A stretch of DNA of 64,000 nt from Azolla caroliniana (taxonomy: Eukaryota; Polypodiophyta). The notes below the pieces were generated by a model. That model made no database searches. It saw only the letters and a program-made list of their open reading frames with translations, and was not told the DNA's origin. Both the position numbers and the translations under genes were made by a program. This document shows positions 55,570 through 64,000 of this stretch, one piece after another (within the stretch, counting starts at the first letter, position 1; every line of letters starts with the position of its first letter). The stretch is taken from the NCBI GenBank assembly GCA_043228905.1, contig JBHGNT010000015.1, positions 20,150,001 through 20,214,000 of the forward strand, written 5' to 3'.

Positions 55570-56676
55570 ATGAAAAAATCGGAGGCGGCAATCGCGGGAC
55601 TCCGGGCCTTATTGGAGAAAAAGAAAGCATGGTTTGACGAGCAGCTGGTGGGCGAACAGGAGAGAAGGCATTAGCTCGAAATCTGCCTGAACAATGAAAT
55701 GGGAAAACTAGAAGAACTACATGCGAAGGAATCCCAGCTTTGGGTAGGTATGAAGAGCACGTATGAAGAAGCGACGACAGTTAGTCAACAAGAAATTGCA
55801 AACCTCAAGAACTCCGTGGAAGAAGCACGCAACCGTTGCCAAGCCATCACAGACAACGTATCCTTCTACAAACGAATCGGGAGAGGTTTACGGCGCAATT
55901 GAAAACGATGCTAGACAAAGGATGGATGGTGTGGGCTGCACAAGCGGCGGAATTGCATGCGTATCAAGCGGACTGGGAGAACCGGAGGAAAGACGGCCGA
56001 GGCTTCTATAAAATCAATGAGGAAAGCATTGCGGCAGTATGCGAGGACCTAGCGCAGGACTATCGCACGCTAGCGGACCAACATTCCGAAGAACTCGCGC
56101 AACTACTAGATGATTTTGGCGAAAGTCAGGAGGATCTGTTTCACCAGATCACGCAAGCTGGCAACACGTGAACAAACGAGGAATCCGTCGCGACACCAAT
56201 TCAGGATACTGTCGAGCAAGAGGAACCTCAGGCCAAGTCACCATTACCACTACGGTGAACAACGCGGAATGGCGAGCGGAGTCCCCGACAATACCAGACA
56301 GTGACACCACCGTCCAAGTGGAACCCCACCTACCGGAGCTTATGCTTACGACCGACCACACAGAGAACGTCCCGGACCAAGGGGAACCGCAAACCTGCTC
56401 CCAGAGCGTACAACGGCGGCTGACATCACGGGGGAAGTGATGGAAGGAACAGAACCGCGACCTATCGCAAGCCTGCGGACGGCTGAACTGAACCCCCTAG
56501 CCCAAGAAGACCCCACAGAACTCGGTCCACCCACACAGGACGACCGCGAAACCAGGAGAAACTCTCTAGACCAGATAGGGGAACCTCACAACGACGCGCC
56601 TACGAGTCCTCCGCTGTCCTCGGACAAGGATACCGTAGCAGAACCAAACATCAGGGCCATTTTGGAGGAAGATTAA
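55570..56676 (+). pseudogene. Gag-like coiled-coil remnant of the nested LTR element
   Basis: Starts MKKSEAAIAGLRALLEKKKAW, reaches an in-frame TAG after 34 codons, and continues NNEMGKLEELHAKESQLW and VSQQEIANLKNSVEEARNR. It frameshifts near 55885 to MLDKGWMVWAAQAAELHAYQ and DLAQDYRTLADQHSEELAQL, ending at 56171; a further frame runs to 56676. Strongly heptad-patterned. No zinc knuckle is visible. Assigned as Gag-like from position and composition only. Confidence 0.5.
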
Positions 56677-57248
56677 AGGGATGGGTCCGACGTGCCATGG
56701 CACTGTTCCACATGCGTGCCAGGTGTTGTCTGCCGGAATAGTAACCGACGGACGAAGAGCGCAGTAATATGGAAAGAAACTAATATTGTAACGCATGTAA
56801 CGGTTCACGCGGGAAGCGTGAGCGGCTAAAAGACCCTGTGTATATAAAGGGTAGAAAACCTCAGAGAGAGGTAGTGTGTAATTTTGAATGAAAAGGCGTA
56901 TCGTAATAGAGTTCTATCTTCTCTGATATCTGTGTGCATCTGTGGTTAATATATTGTGTGTCTGTAATTCTTAAGAGCGTAGGAGTGTGTGGCGGTGTGC
57001 GCACTAGCCCACTGTCTAAGGAGCTCGGTTGTAGCCATCTCCCGTATACACTGCTAGGTTACGGGAAGTATCCCCCTAAGCATTACGCACAGATGCTACC
57101 ATTCGTTGGCACACAATCACTTGGAAGTCTAGGTCGAAGGACTGACCATAGACAGTGTTCCTAATCCGTAACAATCACCTAAGCTTTCGTTGTTTAATCA
57201 CATAATTAGGTACTAATTAACCCGTAGTTAATTACTTGAATCTTAACA

Positions 57249-57260
57249 TGGTATCAAAGC
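57249..57260 (+). promoter_or_regulatory. Primer-binding site of the copia element
   Basis: tggtatcaaagc directly follows the LTR end tcttaaca. It is complementary to the 3' end of plant initiator tRNA-Met apart from one base (standard tggtatcagagc). Confidence 0.85.
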
Positions 57261-57415
57261 GTGTGGTTTAGAAAATCCACTAAGCCCACCCGAGTATATG
57301 ATTGTGTGTTCGAGACGTCGACAACAAAATCCGGTTATCGGCCATCATACTGCCGCTATGTAGCAAGTGTATCTGACCAAAGGAAGAAAAGACAAAAGGG
57401 AAGACACAAATCAAC

Positions 57416-58111
57416 ATGAACACACAAATGGGTAGCTCTCTCCCTAGTGAAAAGCTAGATCAAAACAATTATTCATCTTGGGAGTACAAGATGAACCAAT
57501 ACCTTGTCGGCCAAGGGTATTAGAGCTACATCAACGACACACTCGAAAACAAACCCGACATCACAAACGCCAACTACCCGATGTGGGACCAAGGAGCGAG
57601 TCGGGTAATGTATTGCTTGGCAACATGTATCCATGACCACATGCTTAGCCACATTCGAGACGCCAAGACGCCTAAAGAAGCGTGGGCGAACTTAAAGAAA
57701 CTTTTTGCCACCAACACGACCGCCCGAAAGCTTCAACTCCGACTAGAGTTGAACAACCTACGACAAAAAGATATGCTCGTGTTGGACTACACAACCAAGA
57801 TCAAGAGCATTTGTGACTCGCTTGGCTCGATCAACATAAACGCCGACGAAGATGAGATGGTTCAAGTATGCTTGGGTGGCCTCGCACAACGATTCGACCC
57901 ATTAAGGACAACAATTTTGGTGAGGGAAAGCTGTCCTTCATTCTTCGACCTTCAATCAACACTATTGGTTGAGGAGAACCACGTCCGAATCAAGAACAAG
58001 ACGTCGGAAGGACAAATGTCCTTCTCAAATTCGGATGGTGGCCGAGGAAGAGGTCAAGGCGGTAGAAGAGTTCGATTCGACCCATCATATGAAGGGAACT
58101 CAAAGCTTTGA
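57416..58111 (+). pseudogene. Copia Gag (UBN2-type) with in-frame stop
   Basis: Frame beginning MNTQMGSS with LDQNNYSSWEYKMNQYL, typical of copia Gag; a TAG interrupts it at about 57521 (…VGQGY*). It continues as MWDQGASRVMYCLATCIHDH, TPKEAWANLKKLF and LVLDYTTKIKSICDSLGS to LVRESCPSFFDLQSTLL. The CCHC zinc knuckle (NYCGKIGHREEEC, near 58195) is in another frame, so a frameshift lies between. Structural capsid/nucleocapsid role in the family; inactive here. Confidence 0.85.
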
Positions 58112-58379
58112 CAAAAAGACAGAAGCCATCGAGGAATCTTCGAAAGAAGGGGGAGCTTCCATGCCGAACAAGGTCGGCAAATGTGACCCATTACTTGGAA
58201 CTATTGCGGAAAAATCGGCCACCGTGAGGAGGAGTGCCGAAAAAGAAGAAGCGAGTCGGCTTCGACAAGCCGACAACTCACAAACCATGCCACCAACTCC
58301 GAATACGACGATTATGGTGGGCTATTTGTAATGAGACATAGAGCGAATTCTATGTTAGCTTCCGACTCAGCAAGCACCT

Positions 58380-59301
58380 CCAACTCGGAAGACGCGTGGT
58401 TCGTCGATTCCGGCACCTCACATCACATGACATCCCACGAAGAGTGGTTCAATGATTTGCACACACCTGACTGACTCAGCTTCATAGAGATGGGAGACGA
58501 CACCACACATCCCATTCGGCACATCGGCAATGTCCCATTCGGGAGAGATGGCCAAAATAATTGCATCAAGAATGTCTTGCACGTGGCCACAATAACAAAG
58601 AATTTGGCCTCCGTAGGCCAAATCGTGAGGAAGGCATGCAAGTTCATTTCAACAATGAAGGATGCTTCATTGAGAAAGATGGCTGACTCATAGCTAAGGG
58701 ACGGAGAGATGGTCAAATGTTCATTCTTGATTCGAACGAGGTGAAATCACCCATGTATGCCAAAGGTCTCAAAACCGAGACGAACATTGAGTTGGGGCAC
58801 AAGAGAATCGGCCACATCAACCTCCAACAGCTCCAAACGATGCAATCCAAGGGAGTTGTCATTGGACTTTCGACATTCGAGTATGCGAAGCATGTCAACT
58901 TGGCAAACTTTATTGACTCCCATTCTCGAAGGAGAGCTCTGCGAGCAAAGGCCTCCTTGATGTCATACACTCGGATGTATGGGGAACAACTCAAATGCTG
59001 ACGATTTGCGGATGCTGATACTATGTCACCTTCATCAATGACTATTCCCACTACACGCGGATCTTTCCTATGAAGAAGAAGAACGAAGTGCTCTCCCACT
59101 TCCAAAAGCTCAAGGGCCAAGTCGAAAAAGAAACCGGTCGGCACATTCAATGTCTACGATCGGATGGAGGCAAGGAGTACTTCTCTAATGAATTCATTTC
59201 CTACCTCCAAGGTGAAGGCATTCAGAGAGAATTCTCATGCTGACACACACCCCAACAAAATGGAGTTGCCGAAAGGAAGAATCGGCAAATACTCGAGGTT
59301 A
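58380..59301 (+). pseudogene. Copia Pol, N-terminal part (protease, pre-integrase, integrase start)
   Basis: Frames in order: the protease box FVDSGTSHHMT near 58402; LGHKRIGHINLQQLQTM (GAG-pre-integrase); then, after a frameshift, the integrase core IHSDVWGTT, INDYSHYTRIFPMKKK and LRSDGGKEYFSNEF, with HTPQQNGVAERKNRQILEV before the gypsy insertion. At least two stops (e.g. the TGA before HTPQQ near 59242) and frameshifts are present. The D,D(35)E residues of the integrase core are recognisable. Confidence 0.8.
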
Positions 59302-59306
59302 GCACG

Positions 59307-59765
59307 TGTCATGATATGTCAAGAGCTCGACCCAGTGTCATGATATGGCAAGACTCGAACCCATGACCTTAGGTTATATGGGTCGAGCTCTTGACCATTA
59401 GACCATCTATTGTAATACATAGAATATTATTTTCATTTACATTTTATTATAGGAAATTAGTGTATATTCCAGATTTCTCTGGAACATTCTAGAAGCTTTA
59501 GGATTACTCCTGAAAACACTATAAAAGAGGGCACTAGGCATTATGTTGAACCAAATTAGTTCAACGCCAGTCTTAAGCCTTTTAGCCACCATTGTATATT
59601 CTCTTCATATAATACATATCTTTCTTATCATCACTCTCTCTCTCTCTCTCTCTTCCTCTCCGTCTCGCTCACTCCTTCCTTCTCTCGAAGAAGTTCTACA
59701 CCTCTCATAGTACTAATCCTTCGTTTAGTACTAATTCCTTCTCTGTCTCAGTACTGTTCCTGACA
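59307..59765 (+). repeat. 5' LTR of the gypsy element
   Basis: Begins TGTCA and ends TGACA, with a TATA box near 59520 and a pyrimidine-rich stretch (CT)n at 59630-59660. gtttgaaccaattt follows at 59766 as the presumed primer-binding region. The first 105 bp contain a duplicated tgtcatgatatg motif (59307 and 59336), a hairpin (gtcaagagctcgaccca at 59317 with its complement near 59380) and a tRNA-like segment. Confidence 0.75.
59338..59409 (-). other. tRNA-like segment with pol III A and B boxes inside the gypsy LTR
   Basis: On the minus strand, TGGTCTAATGG (59405-59395) matches the tRNA A box and GGTTCGAGTCT (59361-59351) the B box, with normal spacing. A TCATGGGTTCGAGTC-like T arm is visible, but the acceptor stem is weak and no anticodon stem is convincing. 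Likely a tRNA- or SINE-derived sequence taken into the LTR. Confidence 0.55.
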
Positions 59766-59839
59766 GTTTGAACCAATTTTCCCTACCTTCTATCTCTCTC
59801 ATTTCCTACTAATCTCTTATTCCTCTTTTCTTTCATCCC

Positions 59840-60970
59840 ATGGCAACTGTTAGCGCTGAAGAATATCAATCTGTTTTCTCGGAATTTCAATGCTTGAAAG
59901 AGAAGTTCCATGCTTTGGAACAAGTAAACCAACGGTTGCTGGGGGATCTTCAACAAATCTCCTTAGAAAAGCAGCAAACGCAACAACAACATGGGGAACT
60001 TGCGTTACGCGTGCAACAACTCGAAGCAACCATCGTAGCGATGCAACAACAAGGGCCCAGAACACAAGGGATTCATAAAGAACCCAAGATTGGCCTTCCC
60101 ACGAAGTTCGATGGAACGCGATCGCAGTTTAGAGGGTTCCTTAACCAGGTACGATTAGTTATCCAAATGCATCCTTCTAGAGTGGGTTTAGTAGGCACTT
60201 TGTTAAGTGGCTCAACATTGTCATGGTTCGCTCCACTATTAGAAAAGGAATCTCCGTTACTCAACAATTTTGAAGAGTTTCTAGGTGAGTTTAAAGCATG
60301 TTTCGGAGATACTAACAGCATCAGGACTGCAATCAACAAAATTCGGCGATTACGCCATGGTGACCGTTCAGCCTCCGCATACGCTGTAGATTTTCGTCTA
60401 CTCGCCGCCGATATCCCTTGGGATGATCAAGCGTTGATGGAGCAATTCCGTTATGGTTTACGCAACGACGTCAAGGATTTACTCTTGAACTTCCCCAAAG
60501 AGCCAAAGTCCTTAACAGAAGCAATCAGTCGCGCGGTGAGATGTGACAACCGCCTCTTTGAGCGACGTTCGGAAAGACAGTTACAGATGCCGAGGCCAAG
60601 ATCAGAGCCCACCTACGCCTCAGTGGTAGCAAGACCTTTTCCGAGGGAGTCATATAATGCGCCTCCAGCAAATACTCCGACTCCGATGGAGATTGACACT
60701 AGACGTCGTCGAGGGCCATTATCCGAAGAAGAAAAGCAGCGATGCCGTACAAATCGACTATGTCTTTACTGCGGTGGACCAAGACATATCGCAATAAATT
60801 GCCCCCATAGGCCAAGAAGACAGGTAAACCAAATAGTCGCTAGTTCTAATTGTACTAAACCCGAGCCTATTTCAGTAGGGATATCTGATAGTCCTAATAG
60901 TACTAATAGCCTAGATCTAGCAAACAAATTTGATGTCCTTAGTCAGTTAGAAGAAGAGTTAAACGACTAA
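59840..60970 (+). CDS. Gypsy Gag polyprotein, intact frame (376 aa)
   Basis: Open frame from MATVSAEEYQ. A glutamine-rich coiled coil spans residues ~15-75. A capsid-like core follows: PTKFDGTRSQFRGFLNQ, LVGTLLSGSTLSWFAPLLEKE, EFLGEFKACFGD, KIRRLRHGDRSASAYAVDFR and LMEQFRYGLRNDVKDLLL. A CCHC knuckle CLYCGGPRHIAINC lies near 305-320. The core strongly resembles sushi-type Gags, the source of vertebrate PEG10/RTL genes. Packages element RNA in the family. The frame is intact although the downstream pol is broken. Confidence 0.88.
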   Translation: MATVSAEEYQSVFSEFQCLKEKFHALEQVNQRLLGDLQQISLEKQQTQQQHGELALRVQQLEATIVAMQQQGPRTQGIHKEPKIGLPTKFDGTRSQFRGFLNQVRLVIQMHPSRVGLVGTLLSGSTLSWFAPLLEKESPLLNNFEEFLGEFKACFGDTNSIRTAINKIRRLRHGDRSASAYAVDFRLLAADIPWDDQALMEQFRYGLRNDVKDLLLNFPKEPKSLTEAISRAVRCDNRLFERRSERQLQMPRPRSEPTYASVVARPFPRESYNAPPANTPTPMEIDTRRRRGPLSEEEKQRCRTNRLCLYCGGPRHIAINCPHRPRRQVNQIVASSNCTKPEPISVGISDSPNSTNSLDLANKFDVLSQLEEELND

Positions 60971-60996
60971 GTCCAGCCAAAATAGGAGCCGTTTGG

Positions 60997-63556
60997 TTGG
61001 ACAACCCTAGATCTGTGCAACCCATTAGTGGTTCCATTCCCTCTAAGCAAGTTAGTGATGTGTTCGTAGCCGAAGTAATAGTTAGTACTAAAAGTACCCC
61101 TCCAGTACATGTCCTAGCACTCCTAGATTCCGGAGCTAGCTCTTGCTTTATGGATAAGAAATTTGCTCAAGTTCATAAGATATCCCTAAGAAAACTCTAG
61201 TGTCCAGCCTCTGTAGTAGTCATTGATGGACGTCCCATTGCTTCCGGAAATATCATAGAAGAGTCAGAGCCCATTAATATTATCCTAGATAACTTAGCAT
61301 GTGTAGTATCATTTAATATTATTAGTATCCCAGAACATCCTATAGTTTTAGGATTACCGTGGTTCGAGTTACATAACCCAGACATAGATTGGAGAACAAG
61401 AGAAATCCGATGTCGACAAACCCAAGGGACAACTCAGAAGATGGCAACCATTTCGCTACGTCAGTTGTGTAAAGAAGGGGGCGAGGAGGAAATGTTCCTC
61501 TTTGCAATATCAGTAAACCCCTCCAGCACCACTAAAGAAGAATCCACTGTTCAACTTCCCGAGAAGTATCGTCATTACGCCGATGTGTTCGATAAAGTAC
61601 AAGCCAACACACTTCCTCATCATCGACCGTACGATTGCCCCATCGATTTACAACCGGGAAAAGAGCCGCCATGGGGACCGATCTACAATTTGTCACCAAC
61701 CGAGCTGGAAGTCCTTCGGGCCTATATCGAGGAGAATTTGGAAAATGGTTTCATTCGACATTCGAAATCTCCAGTCGGCACGCCCATTTTCTTCGTCAAG
61801 AAAAAAGATGGATCGCTTCGTCTTGTTGTAGATTACCGTGGCTTGAATAAGGTTACAATCAGGAATAGGTATGCTCTTCCCCTTATCTCAAGTCTTTTAG
61901 AACGGATCAATGGTGCCAGGTTCTTCACGAAGATCGACTTACGGGGAGCATATAACCTCGTACGGATCCGACCAGGAGATGAATGGAAGACCGCGTTTCG
62001 CACCAGATATGGGCACTTCGAGTATACGGTCATACTGTTCGGCCTCACTAATGCGTCGACAGTCTTCCAGCACATGGCTAATGATATATTCCGAGATCTA
62101 TTGGATGATTGTTTGATCATCTATTTGGATTATCTACTAGTTTATTCAAAGACCCAAGAAGAACATGATTCTCATGTACTATCAGTACTAAAACGACTTC
62201 GAGAACATGGTTTGTATGCAAAGCTGGAAAAATGTAGTTTCGGGTGCAACCAAGTGGAATTTCTGGGCTACATCATTTCGTCAGAAGGCATCTCCATGGA
62301 CCCAGCTAAGGTCAAAACGGTGGTAGAATGGCAGACTCCGCGTTCAGTGCGGGATGTGCAATGCTTCCTAGGCTTTGCCAATTTTTACCGGAAGTTCATA
62401 CAAAATTACTCAAAGATCGTTCTACCTCTCACACAACTTACCAGGAAGGGACAACCGTTCATCTGGTCTGAAGAAACGGACATGGATTTCGAGAGTCTTA
62501 AAAAGGCATTTACATCGGCTCCAATTCTAGCTCATGTCGATCCGGAAAAAGCATTCATTATCGAAGCTGACGCATCGGATTTTGCATTGGGGAGCATTCT
62601 GTCACAACAGGGGAATGATGAGAAGCTACATCCAGTGGCTTTTCACTCACGCAAGTTTGACGCCGCCGAAATTAACTACGAAATTCATGATAAGGAGCTA
62701 TTGGCAATAGTGGATTCTTTTATGCAATGGAGGCATTTTCTGGAGGGATCCTCTCATCCAGTCACCGTATTTAATGATCACAAGAATCTTGCCTACTTTC
62801 AGGATGCTTGTGTGTTGAATCGACGTCAAGCTTGGTGGGCCCACTTCTTCACGCGTTTCGACTTCAAAATTACATATCATCTGGGGAAGCACCAAGGGAA
62901 GGCAGATGCATTATCACGACGTTCGTATCTAGCACCCCGTCCCGGCGAGCCAACTTTCGATAACAAAAAACAAGTCATCTTGGGACCGGCACGACTACAA
63001 GCAACACAGATCTTTGACATGCCCATGGATTCCCGCGTTATCGATACCATACGTGAAGACTTGAAGACAGATGCGTTCGCCCAAGCTATACTAGCACAAA
63101 TTTATCCCTCTCGAGCGTCGTGTTCATAGTCGCAACCACCAGGTACGGACTATCGACAATTCAAATACCATGATGGATTACTCTTCTTTAAAGAACTTTT
63201 GTATGTTCCTAATGGTTCTTGCCGCCTTCGAGTAGTTCAAAACTGCCATGACACATATATAGCTGGGCATTTTGGTAGTACTAAAACATTACATTTAGTA
63301 CAACGATCATTCTGGTGGCCCTGTATGCGACAATTTGTCGAGGATTTTGTTCGGACTTGTGATACATGTTGCAGAGCGAAAATGCCAAGGCATCATCCAT
63401 ATGGTTTATTAGAACCATTACCAATTCCAAGCAAGCCGTGGCAATCCATTGCTCTAGACTTCATCACAGATCTTCCAGTCTCTAAGGGGTTCAATGCGAT
63501 TCTAACGGTGGTCGATCGATACACGAAGATGGCTCATTTCTTGCCATATCATGACA
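60997..63556 (+). pseudogene. Gypsy Pol: protease, RT, RNase H and broken integrase
   Basis: Protease box LALLDSGASSCFM near 61115; stop at 61198-61200; then from 61441 an open frame of 562 residues with the RT (VDYRGLNKVT, FTKIDLRGAYNLVRI) and RNase H (FIIEADASDFALGSIL, YEIHDKELLAI, LGKHQGKADALSRR). The RT catalytic box reads YLDY instead of YLDD, so the enzyme should be dead. A stop at 63127 precedes the integrase zinc region (CHDTYIAGHFGSTK ... CDTCCRAK) and the first two catalytic Asp regions (LDFITDLP, VVDRYTKMAHF), after which the sequence is truncated. Confidence 0.85.
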
Positions 63557-63561
63557 GCACG

Positions 63562-64000
63562 CGCCATGATGCATGAGAAGCACATGGCGAATTTCTATTG
63601 GGCTGAAGCGGCATCCACGGTCGTCTATCTCATGTATCGATGCACCGCTAGTGGAGTGCATAAGCTAACTCCCTACGAGCTCCTTGTCAGAAGGAAGCCG
63701 ATCCTGTCGCACCTCAAGGTGTTCGGAAGCATTGCGAATGTACGCATCCTGAACGAAAATTGATTGAAGCCCGACGTGAAGTCAGAGAAATGTATTCTCG
63801 TAGGATAGTGGTCCGAGAAGAAGGCATACAAGTGCTATAACCCTTCGACTCAACCGGTTCAGGTGAGTTGAGACATAGTCTTTGACGAATCGACATCATG
63901 GTATAAGCCTGATTCTGCTCCACCTGACTTGACCGAGGAAGAGTTGAACGTCAACTCAGAGGAAGATATTTGGACAAGTTCTCTACCAAAGGACAATCCA
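63562..64000 (+). pseudogene. Copia Pol continuation (integrase C-terminus)
   Basis: Resumes right after the gypsy insertion with AMMHEKHMANFYWAEAAS, TPYELLVRRKPILSHLKVFGS and, past stops, KSEKCILVG and YKCYNPST, as expected after AERKNR...LEV of copia integrases. An extra base at the insertion site (gtta gcacg) puts it out of frame with the left part. Cut by the window end. Confidence 0.8.

Larger units (their letters stand above)
53915..57173 (+). mobile_element. Non-autonomous LTR retrotransposon (3.26 kb) nested in the copia LTR
   Basis: LTR1 53915-54364 and LTR2 56724-57173 are both 450 bp, run from tgttgtctgc to gtaaca, and differ at about 21 positions (roughly 95% identical by my count). 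The target duplication atcac at 53910-53914 and 57174-57178 proves insertion as a unit. The LTRs contain a TATA box (tgtatataaagggc). Interior: a GC-rich leader, a minus-oriented gene-like fragment, an inverted LTR fragment and a Gag-like coiled-coil remnant. No protease, RT or integrase, so it depends on other elements. Confidence 0.92.
59307..63556 (+). mobile_element. Truncated Ty3/gypsy retrotransposon nested in copia integrase
   Basis: Flanked by gcacg at 59302-59306 and 63557-63561. The left end is a complete LTR, 59307-59765 (tgtcatgatatg ... cctgaca, TATA box actataaaag near 59520), followed by Gag and Pol. There is no 3' LTR: Pol breaks off inside the integrase core and the right end is tcttgccatatcatgaca (63539-63556), an exact inverted copy of 59336-59353. 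Gag and RT resemble sushi/Tcn1-like chromoviruses more than common seed-plant lineages. Confidence 0.85.
53553..64000 (+). mobile_element. Ty1/copia retrotransposon, split by two nested insertions, runs off the window
   Basis: The 5' LTR starts tgttgagatatc (53553) and ends tcttaaca (57248); its two parts, 53553-53914 and 57179-57248, total about 432 bp without the insert. The primer-binding site tggtatcaaagc (57249-57260) matches the initiator-Met tRNA end with one change. The internal region follows the copia order: Gag, zinc knuckle, protease, GAG-pre-integrase, integrase. The integrase is interrupted at 59306 and resumes at 63557. RT and the 3' LTR lie beyond the window. Confidence 0.88.

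Overview
The window is nuclear DNA of a land plant. The evidence is spliced genes with GT-AG introns of 0.1-5.5 kb, an intron-free PLS-class PPR gene, plant-type families (ABHD17-like hydrolase with an arginine/serine-rich tail, NFRKB/INO80 protein, plant casein kinase 1, Lsi2-type transporter) and dense LTR, LINE and DNA transposons. A gypsy Gag that resembles sushi/Tcn1-type chromoviruses, together with the TE-filled introns, makes me lean towards a fern or other seed-free plant. That is inference only.

Host genes in order: the 3' part of an NFRKB-like chromatin gene (to 1562, +); an alpha/beta hydrolase of the ABHD17 type (4770-9441, -, five coding exons, hAT element in intron 1); an Lsi2/ArsB-like silicon or arsenite efflux transporter (17560-20638, +, three exons); a tRNA with anticodon UAU (24291-24363, -); a PPR protein (26235-28493, -); a short-chain dehydrogenase with a predicted organellar presequence (30331-38408, +, six exons, intron 1 about 5.5 kb and full of LINE fragments); a casein kinase 1 (39567-47135, -, 14 coding exons, one GC-AG intron, a LINE in one intron); and a small gene with a trihelix-type coiled-coil tail (48628-50027, -, two exons). 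I set exon borders by hand from splice consensus, reading phase and family similarity. All phases close, but no transcript data were available. These genes are functionally unrelated housekeeping, transport and regulatory genes; nothing suggests a cluster acting together.

Mobile DNA: an 823-bp hAT-type non-autonomous element (7911-8733) and a relative at 29979-30267; a decayed DNA transposon carrying a Ulp1/C48 protease remnant and subterminal repeats (about 11520-14190); a 1.18-kb miniature LTR element with 4-bp target duplication (14611-15786); five or more antisense 5'-truncated LINE copies (30800-35970 and 41135-42660); a second DNA-transposon-like region (50490-52105). From 53553 to the window end is a Ty1/copia element. 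It was split twice: in its 5' LTR by a 3.26-kb non-autonomous LTR element (53915-57173, TSD atcac), and in its integrase by a truncated Ty3/gypsy element (59307-63556, TSD gcacg).

The most unusual observations are a canonical PCNA-binding (PIP-box) motif in the C-terminal tail of the LINE family; the gypsy copy whose right end is an inverted copy of its own left LTR end, yet is flanked by a target duplication; a tRNA-like pol III promoter inside that LTR; a possible captured host-gene exon in the non-autonomous LTR element; and a duplicated splice acceptor with a 20-nt ghost exon in the transporter gene.
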